From: Saksenaea vasiformis B4078
Lineage: Eukaryota; Mucoromycota; Mucoromycetes; Mucorales; Saksenaeaceae
Length of the DNA: 39,563 nucleotides
Assembly (NCBI GenBank): GCA_000697055.1
Contig: JNDT01001151.1
Coordinates: forward strand, 1 to 39,563
Reading direction: 5' to 3'
Shown here one piece after another: positions 1 through 11,088 of this stretch. The position numbers and the translations under genes were made by a program. Numbering within the stretch: position 1 is the first letter of the stretch; every line of letters begins with the position of its first letter. Below the pieces are notes generated by a model. That model worked only from the letters and a program-made list of their open reading frames with translations, was not told where the DNA came from and did no database searches.

Positions 1-299
1 CCAGAAAAGCATCGCAGGAGTGGACTTAGCAAGAGGAAGCTCGGAAAGACCAAACATCGCAAGAAGAAATTTGCAGAAAAGAGCATTGCAGAGGTAATTA
101 CTGCGAGAAATCCGGTTACAAAATCATTGCAGACCTTCGTTTTGCTCAGACCACGGTCCTTTCGTGCTTTGTTATCTTAAAAAACATAATTTATGTTACA
201 AAAGGAATTACATTAAAAGAGTACTGACATAAACGTGTTAGATATTCAGTACAGATCTAAATTTTTCTTTTGCAAGTTGCAAGTAAAAACTATAAGCGA

Positions 300-386
300 A
301 CCTGGAAAACGGAAGCAGTGTATTGAAGCACCGCCTTATTCATCTAATCTGCATTGAAACTTTGAAGTCAAAGATTTTAATGTAAC
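300..386 (-). mobile_element. Diverged 5' end of a second Helitron copy
   Basis: Read on the minus strand, this stretch matches the first 80 or so bases of the main Helitron's 5' end (5424 to about 5340). TACATTAAAATC is identical in both, followed by YTTG and TTCAA. After a further 20 or so bases both have GAATAAG.CGGT.CTT.AATA. The second copy starts immediately after the CTAG of the first, in the same orientation. That suggests two head-to-tail Helitrons, with the second running off the left edge or truncated. Positions 1-299 show nothing else I can identify. The similarity was aligned by eye. Confidence 0.45.
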
Positions 387-399
387 CTAGCTGGAACCC

Positions 400-415
400 G
401 TGATCTGCAGATCAC
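400..415. repeat. Perfect palindrome, likely Helitron 3' hairpin
   Basis: GTGATCTGCAGATCAC is its own reverse complement. On the minus strand it is followed after 9 nt by CTAG. Helitrons carry a short hairpin about 10-12 nt inside a CTRR 3' end, so this is the expected position and orientation relative to the RepHel remnant. Confidence 0.55.
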
Positions 416-489
416 CGACTTTTTAAATCGCCATTTCTCAACAGAGCAGCTTACTTTTGTTTTTCTTACTCCACACTTATGGTATCTTC

Positions 490-750
490 TTAATCTGCAC
501 TTATAGTACTGTGTATAAAATTTCTCACAGTTTTGTGATGTGCCACGGAAAATGGAAAATTAGACTGTCGAATTTTTTCTTCCAAAAATTCAGCAGCCTT
601 CTTTTCCATTTCCCGTGGTGAAATTACCCAAGCGATACATAAAAGGTACACTTTTGCATAGTACATAATTGCGTTAATTAATCTAGAACAGTATAGAATA
701 AAGAGGAATAGGATACAGGCATAGAAGAAAAAAGCATAGAAGAAAGACAT
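490..750 (-). CDS. Short ORF in the Helitron 3' region, unrecognised
   Basis: This 86-codon frame lies 45 bp downstream of the helicase stop and inside the proposed Helitron end. Its first 12 or so residues come from the small tandem repeat at 720-773. They give a hydrophobic, Phe/Tyr-rich N-terminus, followed by a charged stretch with EMEKKAAEFLEEK. I recognise no family. It may simply be an open frame in non-coding transposon sequence. Confidence 0.12.
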   Translation of the reverse strand: MSFFYAFFFYACILFLFILYCSRLINAIMYYAKVYLLCIAWVISPREMEKKAAEFLEEKIRQSNFPFSVAHHKTVRNFIHSTISAD

Positions 751-773
751 AGAAGAAAGACATAGAAGAAAAG
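720..773. repeat. 13-bp minisatellite, four units
   Basis: Four tandem copies of CATAGAAGAAAGA lie here. The two central units (735-747 and 748-760) are identical. The first is lengthened by extra A residues and the last is slightly diverged. The array sits just outside the 3' end of the Helitron helicase frame. Confidence 0.85.
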
Positions 774-794
774 ATATAAATGACAGAACATAAA

Positions 795-3700
795 CTATTG
801 TAAAGCTTCTGTATATACTACATTTCGCGTATACACTCCAGATCTGTCAGGTATCGTAGATCTTTTTAGATCTAGCAGTATCTTGATGGACTCAGGAGTA
901 CGAACGCGAGACATGGCAACGTATAGTTGGCCATGTGTAAACACTGGAGATGGCAGATATAAGCCAACGTTATCAAAAGTCTGTCCTTGCGATTTGTTCA
1001 TGGTCATTGCGAATGCAAGACGGACAGGAGATTGGACACGTTTGAATTCTATTGAGGCGTGCGCTTCGCTGGGTGTCAGACCAATTCGCGAGATGAGCAC
1101 ACGGGTACCAAAGTTTTTTCCAGTTGCGATCTCAGCTTCAATTATGAAGCGTTGAAACGAACGACATATCAGGCGGGTGCCATTGCATAATCCATTGCGC
1201 GGGTCAAGATTTCGGAGCAACATAATTGGACATCCAACCTTAAGGCGGAAGTTATGTGGTGGTAAACTGGATGGATTGATGGAATTGAGTGTTTCTGTTG
1301 CATGAACAATTCGATCATCCTCAGATGCCATCGTATCTGCACTTTTGAATTCTTCTACCTCTCCCGGGAAAAGTTCCAAGACCTTCTCATTTAGGACGTT
1401 CATGTCGGCATTCTTTGGTGTGAGAATTGTGCGATTGATCAATGACTGAGGGTCTGATAAGGCAAAAGAGAGATCTCCGTATATTGCAGCAATCAATGCA
1501 AATGTATTACTGATTGGAAGGATCATTTATGGCGGGAGCTGTATCATATTACCATTGGTAGTTGGTTCTCTCCCATCACCAATACGCAGAAGGTAGTCTG
1601 CAAAGCTTTGGAGCAGATCAGCATTGCTTTGACTCTGTGCTTGCTGGACACGCATATTAATGGTCAGCCGAAATACTTGGACATGCCTCCAGAAAGTTGA
1701 CCGATTAATGCACTGATTAACAATTTGTGCACGCGATCCTCGTGGCACAACAGGTAGCACCTGTATTTGATAAATTCGAAGTTTGCAAATGCCGACCATT
1801 CATCAAAATATCTTACCTGACGGAAATCGCCTCCAAACACAACAGTCTTTCCTCCGAAAGGAACTTGCTCAAGATGTGCACTGATGGTCTTCATCGTGTC
1901 CTGGAATGATCTGCTCACTGCGTTGAGTACATCCTTGCTGATTATTGAAGCTTCGTCCCAAATTATGAGCTTAGTCATAATAAGTAACTTTCCAACGTCG
2001 GATCTCAGAGTAAAGCTGCAGAATGTATCTTGATCCACTTTCAAAGGTATTTTGAAACGCGAATGAGCAGTGCGACCGCCATCAAGAAGCAGAGAAGCTG
2101 TTCCACTTGAAGCTACAGCCAATGCTATATTCCCGTTCTGGCGAACAGAGGAAAGCAACGCATTAAACAGGTAGGTCTTTCCTGTTCCTCCTGGACCATC
2201 TACGAAATATGGTTTGGCTGTATCATCTGTATCCTCAAGTGCACCCATGATGGCATCAAGTGCTGTCCGTTGATCAGTATTGAAATTGAACGATTGTGGA
2301 GATCTGGACTGCATTTGTGCCAAAATTGCAAGCTCTTCTTGAATTAATCGAGACTGGGAGACACTTGCTGTTGAAAGTTGAATGGGCAACACGAATCCAT
2401 CAAAGTTGCTTAACGACATTGAAAACGCGTTCAAGTTCTTTTCAATCTCCCAGAGGCCAAGGTCATAGATATCTTGAGAAGGTTGCAATGAAGAATCTTG
2501 CTGCGTTGTTCTGGCTCTGTGGAGAAAATCTTCTGTCATGGCATCTTTGTGCCTCATCCAGAGCTCATATGGATATGCTGGGGCACAGAAATTTAGCAAC
2601 ACTGCAAACAATTGCCGTAAAGCCTTAGGACTTTGGTATGACACCGCTTCATTCATACATTGTTCCCATTCACTATCATCAGATAGCAAACCAAGACGCC
2701 TGGCTGCCGCCTGATATGTGGGTAACTCAACTCCGTCCACCGTTCTCAAATCTTGGAAGATTTGTGCACCCGGAACATGGTAAAGCAGTAGGCGCAGATG
2801 ATACTTCGCGATATCTCTTGGTGAAACAGCGTGTATACGCCCAATCGTTCCTCCAAAGCCACGTTGACGATCTCTCCAGGTGCGACTCGATTGATGAAAT
2901 ACATAACGAATTGGGAAATCAGGATAGAGACATGTCCTGGCGCGCGTATCGTCTCTGTTCTTTGCAAACCAAGCAGTCAGTGTCGTCTCGTGTGCTCTCC
3001 CAACGACTTCCAGAGGATGCTCCTCAGAGTTGAATTGCACCAATTGCTCATTCTCCAAGTGTACTGCAAGGCGTTGATGACTTGGGAATTCATGGTGCAA
3101 AGAAAAGGAAAGCAAACGATAAACAGCCTCAGATGCAGAGATAATAACGTGCATCAAGAAAGGCGCGTATCTCATCGACTTCTTCCTGCTCACTTATGTC
3201 TGCATTCTGTATTACCGCTGCTGCTCGATCGTGACCCTTGTACACATATTTGTACATGTACTTGACAGATGCAATGGTACTGCAGATCTCAACGTTGATA
3301 TGGGCACCGTACTTGGCACAGAGATACGAATTGTAGGGGATGACCCATCTGTTGTCCAATCGAACATTGTTCTTCATGATGAAGTCGCCGTTGTTCCTTC
3401 TGCGGTAAATAGGATGACCATCAGCGTCGTCCATTGTCTCATCAGAGAAGCCGCGTGGATATCTCTTTGTACACACACCATTCTTCATACATGGAGCTGT
3501 AGGGTTCAATAATCCGCAAGGACCATGGATCATATTCCTTGCAACAGTGCTATAAACATCTGCATGTGTAGAGGGGTCTGGTAACTCTGCTGACATGATT
3601 CTATCATATTCTTCAGGTCCAGTGGGCTTATCTTTAGGCGCAAGAATCAAGAGAATATGTGCATGTGGCAGTCCTTGCTTCTGAAACTCAACTGTGTGCA

Positions 3701-5332
3701 CATGTGCCACAACTTTTCCCAATATAAAACTCTTTGTGAGATCCTTCATAAGTGCTTTCAACTTCAAATTGAAAACGCGAGCACACAGAGATCTGGCCTA
3801 TCAGATGCGCTTTGAGAAGCCTGTAGCTCATCCTGAATTTCCTTCCAGTTAGGATTACAGGTAAAAGTAATGAAGCGATCAGGCTTCCCAAAGTGGCGCA
3901 CGATACTCATTGCATCTTGATACAGTTGGCGCATATGACGTGGACCACCGATGAATGATGATGGAGGAATTACATGGCGCCCTACAGCTTGCATATCACT
4001 ATCATTCAATTCAACCGCATCTACGACACTGCGATATAAATCGGTGCGTAACTTGCTCTGATTAAAGCGCACGAAGTTCAACCGATTCTGCTCCATCTTT
4101 GCATACATATCAACGATGTACTGTTGGAATAGTCGACCAAAGAGGTGAAGATCATGATCGTTTTCTCGGAACATCAGTCGATAGGCGTACCAATCCATCG
4201 CTGAAATTTTGCGACCATTTGACCTTGCAGTAATGGTCCAACCAATATCGCCTGGAAGAAATTTGAGTATTGCATGCATATTAATTTGTCTCTAGTACCT
4301 TGCGGAAACATCAGTACATAATGAAGTGCATCATAGTATTGATGCGTCTCACTGATAGTTTCCAGGTCATTGGATCGCGTTTGTATAACAATATCACGGC
4401 TTGTAGCAGTGGTATTTTCAACCATCAATATCCCAATTTCAGAAGCAGTTGGAGCGTTGTAACGTCGAGAGTCAGGAGTCTCCTCTGCTCTGATCAATAG
4501 CTGAATTTCTTCTGCGCCGCCAGATTCGCGCACGATCTGCGCCATATTTTTAAACGTACGTACGAAGGGATTGACCTGGCGCATCATTTGCTGTAAACCG
4601 GCTAAAGTAGTCAGGATCAATTGTTGAGCAATTGCATGGCGATTTGAGATCTCATTTTCAGTGTCGTACACATATATTTGTGCAAAACTTGGAGATCCAG
4701 TATCATCCGATGGGAACAAACCACCAATTCTGTGGTATTTGCTGCCATGAATACGAAAGGCGTATGCACCACGTTGATTGTTAGCAACAGTATGATCTAT
4801 GTTTGCACCCATGGAAGTGAAACTTAAAGCACTGTTATATGCACGAATATTTGTGCGAAAGTCTAGAATTATCTCGCAACAGCTCAGCAATAAGTGGAGG
4901 GGTATTGCTCAATGGTGGCAGTTCAATCTCACCATTGCGGCAACACATGCTGAATCTCGGGTTGGTGACACCACCCGAAGCTCTTTCCTCAACCCACATT
5001 TTGGCACAGCAAGACGTACACACCGCGTTCATACGTCCAACAGTGTGCTTTTCTGGAAGAACGACATCAGCCAGACGGGTTGCATTGGGAAAAGGACTTT
5101 GTACAGCAGGCTCAGTGGATCTGATGGTACTTGTCGGCACAGGCGCGATCACTGGAAGTTGACGATCATTATGTGCAGGAGCAGAAGAGGCTGGAGCGGG
5201 TAGTATCAGCCTTCCTGAGAACTCCTGTTCCCTGGCCAACCTGCTTGCTAACCGCGCTGGATTCTGGAGGCAATCACGATGACTGCGGCGAACATGGCCA
5301 GATTGATTGCAGCTGGGACACACTTTGAGCAC
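795..5332 (-). pseudogene. Helitron Rep-helicase (RepHel) pseudogene, at least six frame pieces
   Basis: In order from the N-terminus: a zinc-finger region (5332-4870) with CPSC, GH and SH..C, then CTSC and FSMCCRNG as in Helitron N-termini; the Helitron-like N domain (4890-4174 and 4279-3764); the HUH Rep domain (3767-3129) with the His-x-His motif in LPHAHILL and the tyrosine motif YMYKYVYKG; and a Pif1-type superfamily 1 helicase (3193-795). The helicase has Walker A GPGGTGKT, Walker B IIWDEAS, FGGDFRQV, NMRVQ, MNKSQGQT and LYVAMSRVR. Neighbouring pieces overlap slightly in different frames, near 4870, 4280, 3765, 3160 and 1800, and a stop falls at 1527. The breaks lie inside conserved blocks, so they look like mutations rather than introns. 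In life the protein would nick one strand and drive rolling-circle transposition. Identity is firm; the exact number of breaks is not. Confidence 0.88.
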
Positions 5333-5424
5333 GGGTTTCAGGAGAACTTGGAAAGCATATTCAAGAACCGACTTATTCCTCCAACCAATTGTCGGAGTTG
5401 AACCAAGGATTTTAATGTATTAGA

Positions 5425-5992
5425 TGCGAAATGATTATTCCTTTCACATGGATATTCGGAGTTGTATCTTCTATTTTTTCCGAGCTTTAAATACGCGATC
5501 GGGGCTGCAAGTAAAAGAAATGAAAAGGATTTCCAAGTGAAATGTGCCAATGGGCCGCCTTCTAGTTTTGAAGGCTCAAACAACATCAGTATCTTAAAGG
5601 TATGCCTCTGATAACCGGAAATCATCGGCGTAAATAGACTAACACAAACTCATCTTTTGTTTTTGTTTTTGCATGCATCGGATCTTTTATAAGGTAGATA
5701 TTTGATATTGAGGTTAGACTCTTACCTTCTACATAGGTTAGCAGTAGATTTACCCAAGTGTTAAAAAATGGGGGTGATTTTAAGAGTCTGGAACACAAAG
5801 CTGCCTTTTTCTTTTTTATTTTAATCACGCACCTTGTCGTTGTCCAATTCTGGAAACACCAACAAATGTGGGCATGGTGGTGCTGTGACTCGTATCTACT
5901 CCCTTTTTTTTTTATCGTCTTTTTTTGGTTGGAAAGCATTTGCATTTCTCTTTATTTCCAACGTATCTATGCTACGACAAGCCTCTTCTTGA
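5425..5992. other. Upstream region of the SMP-domain gene
   Basis: This is the 568-bp gap between the Helitron 5' end and the next start codon. It has long pyrimidine runs close to the start (about 5800-5930), common in fungal promoters and leaders. I see no gene here. A weak open frame on the minus strand has no recognisable features. Confidence 0.4.
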
Positions 5993-8119
5993 ATGGCTTC
6001 CTTTGGCACGCTTGCAGTTGCCTACGTCGTAGGCGGTCTGACTTTTCTTCCTCTACTTCTCTTGACTATTGTCATTGCATACTTCTTACTGAAACCTCTC
6101 CTCTCCTTTCGTTCAACCCGATCAAAAGGGAACAGCACTGCACCACCAGAATCCCAAGATTTAGATGCAGACGTCGATAATGGGCAGTTTTATAAATTCG
6201 GCTGGTTACGAGTGTCCCAAGACGACGACCAACAGACTTCGACTGACACTTCTATTGGAGAAATGGTCAAGTCATATATCTCTGGCAAGAGCGGCGCGCG
6301 ACGACGGTCCGCCAACGTCTGTTATGCGGTGTTGAAATACAGTACACTTTATTTATATGATTCAGATAAACAGCGATACAGCAAGGATGTCATCACTGTA
6401 CACAATTATAACGTTGGGACTCATCCACCTGGGCTCCAGGATTTTGAGTTATTTTCCCGGCCGCATTTGATCAAGTTGGAAAGAAAATCAACAACCACAT
6501 CGTCGGCGTTATCAACGGGCTCCGACACGGATATGCCGCAGCCTAACACAAATGCATACTACATCAATTGCAGCCGGTGCATAGACAAGGAAGATTGGTA
6601 CTTTGCACTACGACGGGCAAGTAAGCTTGCCATGCCCCGCAAGGGAGACGCCCCTATTAAGCATTTACAAGACACTACGCATTTTGATCAAGTGGCCATG
6701 AACCACCTGATATCCACCGTACACAGTGATGAACATCATTTTCAGACACAGTGGCTCAATGCCATTTTGGGCCGCATGTTTTTTGCAATCTACAAAACAG
6801 AAGAAATTAAATCATTGTTTCTCAAGAAGGTCGTTTCCAAAGTCAACAAACTAAATGCAAGGCGACCACCTTTTCTAGGAGAAATCACAGTGCGGTCGGT
6901 CGACCCGGGCCACTCATTGCCGTACATCACCCAGCCCCGCCTCCTGGGGCTAAGTCCGACAGGCGAGTTGACGGCGGAGGCCAATATGCAGTACCATGGC
7001 GGGTTCCGATTCGAGATTGAGACGGTGCTAAAATGGAAATATTCGGATCGCTTGCGTCCACTGACGGTCGATCTGGTCTTGGCTATCGCACTTAAGGAGA
7101 TCCAGGGAAAGTTTTTGATGAAAATTAAAGAACCTCCAACAAACAGGTTCTGGATCGGGTTCTACGAACTTCCCAAAATGGAGTGGCTTGTTGAACCGGT
7201 GGGGTGGGAGAAACGAGTAGGCTATTCTGTTGTCGTCAAGGCTATCGAAACAAAAATCCAGGAACTTATCATGGAAAATATGGTGCTCCCGAACATGGAT
7301 GATATCACATTCTTCCCAACGAATGGGGTAGGAGGTATTTTTGGTGAGTCACCGGACGAATCTGGATCTGAAGACGATCACGCTGCGGAAAGCCAAGTTA
7401 GCAAAGACGGAGAGAAATCATCGCCACCTCCTGTTATAGTAGAAACCACGACGACTGCAAACTCAACTGCTACTTCAACTGCTGTTGCCAATGATAGTGA
7501 GATCTCCACGACCGTTCATAGAAAACCTAAAAAACGACTGTGGTTTACCAAGGATGAACGCAAGCCGCCGCCCGCTCGTCCAAAACCTTCCGTATCCGAC
7601 AGCACTGTCACCCTCGGCGAAGCGATGCCGGAATTATCCAAGCAAATTACCATGTTAGATCAAATGCTGAATCGGAAACATAACGCGGATACTTCAGCTG
7701 TAGAGATACCCAAAATCATTGGCGCAACCGCATGTATGCTATCGACTTCACCCGACTCGTACAGCTCCTCACCTTCCAACAGCTCGATTGATGAAGCGCC
7801 TGCACGAAGTCTTCCTAATATCATGGATAACGGCGGGATTATGATTTCTCAAGCATCTGCCCCAGCAGTATGTGACATGGTATCTTATTCTCAAGGAACT
7901 CAGGCATCTTCCGTAACGCTTCTCAACGACGCTGACTCTGTATTTGGGGAAAAGACGCATACACTACGTAAGACAGCATCGGTAGCACGATTAAAAGCCA
8001 AGACCATGGCCTCGACCGCTGTTTCTACCATTAGTGCTGGCCCAGCCATGGCTCCAAGCCGGTCTGCACAAACAGCTTCCCAAATGCTCGAAAAAAAGGA
8101 TGAAACCGCCGCTGCTTAG
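5993..8119 (+). CDS. NVJ2: Nvj2/TEX2-like PH and SMP-domain lipid-transfer protein
   Basis: A 708-residue protein in a single exon. A strong membrane segment at about residues 7-33 is followed by a PH-like domain (about 60-220, containing LFSRPHLIKLERK). An SMP (TULIP-type) lipid-binding domain follows at about 240-450, with WLNAILGRMFF, FLGEITVRSVDPG and GGFRFEIETVLKW. The remaining 250 residues are low-complexity, rich in Ser and Thr, probably disordered. This order (N-terminal anchor, PH, SMP) is that of yeast Nvj2 and animal TEX2. These are ER-anchored proteins that move lipids such as ceramide at membrane contact sites, including the nucleus-vacuole junction. The start is the first ATG ahead of the membrane helix. 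AATAAA lies about 90 bp after the stop. The gene converges on the threonine aldolase gene, 169 bp between stops. Confidence 0.88.
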   Translation: MASFGTLAVAYVVGGLTFLPLLLLTIVIAYFLLKPLLSFRSTRSKGNSTAPPESQDLDADVDNGQFYKFGWLRVSQDDDQQTSTDTSIGEMVKSYISGKSGARRRSANVCYAVLKYSTLYLYDSDKQRYSKDVITVHNYNVGTHPPGLQDFELFSRPHLIKLERKSTTTSSALSTGSDTDMPQPNTNAYYINCSRCIDKEDWYFALRRASKLAMPRKGDAPIKHLQDTTHFDQVAMNHLISTVHSDEHHFQTQWLNAILGRMFFAIYKTEEIKSLFLKKVVSKVNKLNARRPPFLGEITVRSVDPGHSLPYITQPRLLGLSPTGELTAEANMQYHGGFRFEIETVLKWKYSDRLRPLTVDLVLAIALKEIQGKFLMKIKEPPTNRFWIGFYELPKMEWLVEPVGWEKRVGYSVVVKAIETKIQELIMENMVLPNMDDITFFPTNGVGGIFGESPDESGSEDDHAAESQVSKDGEKSSPPPVIVETTTTANSTATSTAVANDSEISTTVHRKPKKRLWFTKDERKPPPARPKPSVSDSTVTLGEAMPELSKQITMLDQMLNRKHNADTSAVEIPKIIGATACMLSTSPDSYSSSPSNSSIDEAPARSLPNIMDNGGIMISQASAPAVCDMVSYSQGTQASSVTLLNDADSVFGEKTHTLRKTASVARLKAKTMASTAVSTISAGPAMAPSRSAQTASQMLEKKDETAAA

Positions 8120-8288
8120 TCGATCTCGTCTCTGTAATTACATACCCACATCACCTCCTTCTTTCATCACCACGAACACAAAATATGCATTCATTTTTTT
8201 TTCTTTTTTCAATAAAATGTTTTTAACATTCAGCATTTTATCTACACACACAAAAAAAAAAAAAGGAAAAGGGAAAAACAATGGATAA

Positions 8289-9572
8289 TTATGCAGCAAT
8301 GCGCCGTTTTTTGGCGGAGGGGTATGCACCTTTAACGTCGGCAGGTTCTGTCAATGATTTTGGAACGTAACCTGACTTGAGCTTGGCATTAATCATATCT
8401 TTAACAACGTGCACAAAATCTTTAACGGCTTGTTCGCTTATTTGATAATGAAGAACGACTCGCACCACAGAGCCTGGATTCGAACTAATGAGAATGTTAC
8501 GTTTTTCAAGTTCCATTGCCAAGTCTTCCACTATCAGACCGACGGGGGACATATCCAAGAATATCATGTTTGTTTGACATGGAACGACAAGACGCATGCC
8601 CAGGCGTTCTAGTTCTTTTGACAAATAAGCTGCCAACCGGTGGGTTTCGGGTAAAGTGGGAACAACCGTCTCCACACAATGTTTGGCAACAGCAGCTAGC
8701 ATACCGGCCTGGCGCCATCCACCACCCATTAGCTTGCGAATATGTCGTGCTCGGCGAATAAGATCTTTGCTTGCTACAAGGATGGAGCCTATTGGTGCAC
8801 CGGCGCCTTTTGATAAACAGACGGAGACTGTATCAAATAGCTTGCCATACTCGTGCAGGGGTGTGTTTGTAGCCTGGCTAGCGTTGAACAGACGCGCCCC
8901 GTCGAGATGCATTTTTAGACCATGTGCCCGAGCCACCGCGTGAATTTTCTTCATTTCTTCCAATGGCATGATCGTCCCATTCAACGTGTTCTCGAGAGAA
9001 ACGACTTTTTAAAAGAATAATCTTGTTAAAAAGAGATCTTCACGCATAAATTGAGTATTATTACCCTTTGTAGGCGCACCAGTCAGATCGTCAGTGATGA
9101 TATTGTCTTCGACCTCCTTAGCTGTCATATAAATTCCGTTCTTTGGATGGACAAGAGAGACACTTGCTTGGGAATGATAAGCTATTCCGCCACATTCATT
9201 CATTTGAACATGAGCTCGAGCATCACATAGAACCGAATGGGGAGGTTGAGTCAACAATAGACGCAGACCAATTTGATTTGTCATGGATCCACTGACACAA
9301 TACAATCCTGCTTCGTGCCCCAGTAGATCGGCCATATAGGATTCCAAGTCGTGAACAGACTTATCGGCCTGATTGGAAAATAAAAGAAAACATACATATT
9401 AGTCCTCGATTAGACGTTTTAAATTTAACTTTTTCTTTTTTTTTTTTTTTACCGAGTAGACATCGTCGCCTCGTGAAGCAGCCTTCATTATATCAAACAT
9501 ATCATCTGTTGGGATTGTTGCAGTATCACTAATCATGTCATATACAACGGATCTTTCAGAGATAGGCGACAT
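8289..9572 (-). CDS. GLY1: L-threonine (L-allo-threonine) aldolase
   Basis: Exons on the minus strand are 9572-9453, 9368-9065 and 9004-8289 (introns of 84 and 60 nt), giving 379 residues. It is a fold-type I PLP enzyme that cleaves threonine to glycine and acetaldehyde, a cytosolic glycine source. Motifs: SDTATIPT at the N-terminus in place of the usual SDTxT, GDDVY (start of the Asp/Tyr active-site loop), ENTLNGTIMPL, HLDGARLFNA with the PLP-nitrogen Asp at about 176, and SKGAGAPIGS with the Schiff-base Lys at about 207. GGGWRQAGMLAA follows. Length is typical of the family. Phases are continuous across both introns (codon split G|TC at the second). The first intron carries a long T/A run near its donor. 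No key residue is missing. Confidence 0.93.
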
Positions 9573-10396
9573 TGTGGACTATGAATAAGAAACGGGAAGA
9601 GGGCAGAATAAATTTTCGCTTTCCTTTTATCTGGAACCCCGCGGGAAAAAGTACTGTTACGTCTTTTTCGAATGGCTTTAATCCGAGCTAAAAAAAATAC
9701 ATTGCGGAATTTTCTCACGACATAGAATGACAGCCTCATTTGACATGGTTTTATTATCATTCTAATCAGGAATACTTTGTAAAATCGTCTTTGATGGATT
9801 CACCATCTCCTGCTTGATTCTTCTATCAATAACTGGATAACGCAATTCGATGTAAGGACTTGCTAATGCCGCGCATTGTTTTGATAGGTTCTCACGGTCG
9901 ACGGATGTTTTTCAGTAGACGATCGCCCCATTTAGAGAGAGGATTTCCTTAAATATGCGAATTGTGGAATCGGTGCTTTAAACTGTTGTATCAGAATTGC
10001 CAGAAATCCTTCATCACAGTATTTAATTAGCTCTTCACTAATCAACCGACAGCATCTCATGAAACAAAAATCTTGGAACTGACGCAAATGAGCGATAATG
10101 GACGCGGTGAAATGTTACCCGGAAGCTGGAAGCACAATTGTGCAACGTCAATTGTGTACAATGAAACAGCGTTAGCCGTCTAGACCGATTGGTGCAAATC
10201 CTTGATAAAATATAGCAAAAAAGATAATATGAAATAGTATGCTGTGCGGGCACGAAAAAGGAAAGCCGAGAGAACCTTTGCTAGAACAGCATGTTTAGTT
10301 CACTTCTATGCGTCAGGCACAACGTTGCATGATTCCTTCGTGTTGACCTACTTTGAATATTGAACGCGTAGAGCAGAGCATCGTCGACATCTGTAG
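9573..10396. other. Intergenic, promoter side of the aldolase gene
   Basis: Upstream of the threonine aldolase start. Minus-strand frames at 9533-9760 and 10038-10253 are short and show no family features or good starts. I see no RNA gene or repeat. Confidence 0.35.
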
Positions 10397-10907
10397 AACG
10401 TGATCCTACAAGTCAACCTTTCAAATGCGATACATCTGCAGATATCTCCGTTTGTTGTCTCCGTTTATGGTAAGAAATCCGTAGAGCTGGAACACGTATG
10501 AAAACTCCCGAAATGCGTCAACGAGATTGAAATACATGCTGCGTATTTCTTATAGAATCCCACATGATGGACATACACACTAAAGCTCTTAACCACGTGG
10601 ACAGCTATTTGTCCACACCAATAATACAACGATTACCTCATATCGAGAAACACATGACATGCATTTGTCTGGAACCAATGAAGATCTGTCACTTGCATGC
10701 TTTGTGCAAGGTATTTTAAGTTGGATAGAAGTAGAATCTGTTTAAGCCCTTGATTAGGGAAGTTCTGATAAGTTGCTCATCACATGCGATAAAGGCTCCA
10801 CAAAAGGCGAAGCAGTCAACTATCTCGCAGCGATGATTTTGGCCAAAAGGGTCCTCGGCGGAGATGAAAATGTGAAGACTGAACTGAAAAAGGCAATAAA
10901 GATCTGA
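10397..10907 (+). CDS. Possible three-exon gene remnant, unrecognised
   Basis: Three stretches join in one frame through introns of normal size. Exon A is 10397-10469 (after CTGTAG), exon B 10556-10710, exon C 10758-10907 ending in TGA. The introns are 86 and 47 nt, both GT-AG, and all phases match (the split codon G|AA gives Glu). The 126 codons include LSNAIHLQISPFVV, SYLSTPIIQRLPHIEK and KGEAVNYLAAMILAKR. No upstream exon with a start codon was found and I recognise no family. It could be the 3' end of a gene, a decayed gene, or a chance alignment of open stretches. Confidence 0.22.
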
Positions 10908-10986
10908 TGAAGCAAGCTCCGCATCTGTTTAACACCTCCCTATTTAAGCTGATCTGCATTTTCTAAGAACCCAAAACAGGAACCCC

Positions 10987-11010
10987 CTTTCTCTCTCTCT
11001 CTCTCTCTCC

Positions 11011-11042
<32 letters not shown>
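10987..11042. repeat. CT microsatellite just upstream of the PQ-loop gene
   Basis: A nearly uninterrupted CT run of about 55 bp with a few CCC interruptions. It ends about 45 bp before the start codon of the PQ-loop gene and so probably lies in its promoter or 5' leader. Confidence 0.9.
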
Positions 11043-11088
11043 ATCTTATTTCTTACATACATCAACCCCCTTTCTATCACAACACATT

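Larger units (their letters stand above)
387..5424 (-). mobile_element. Decayed Helitron (rolling-circle transposon)
   Basis: A Rep/helicase Helitron runs right to left. Its coding remnant fills 795-5332. At the proposed 5' end (5424, minus strand) the sequence starts TC and then reads TCTAATACATTAAAATCC, resembling Helitron 5' ends, with a host A just before it. At the proposed 3' end the minus strand shows a perfect 16-bp palindrome (400-415), a 9-nt spacer and CTAG (387-390). This matches the hairpin plus CTRR architecture known for Helitrons. The base after CTAG is G, not the usual T, so the 3' boundary is less sure than the 5' one. There are no terminal inverted repeats or target duplication, as expected for this class. 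The coding frame is broken in several places, so the copy is probably not autonomous. Confidence 0.75.

Noticed and set aside
5338..5945. Two minus-strand frames between the Helitron and the SMP gene
   Set aside because: Low-complexity Lys/Phe-rich translations of pyrimidine tracts; no start context or family.
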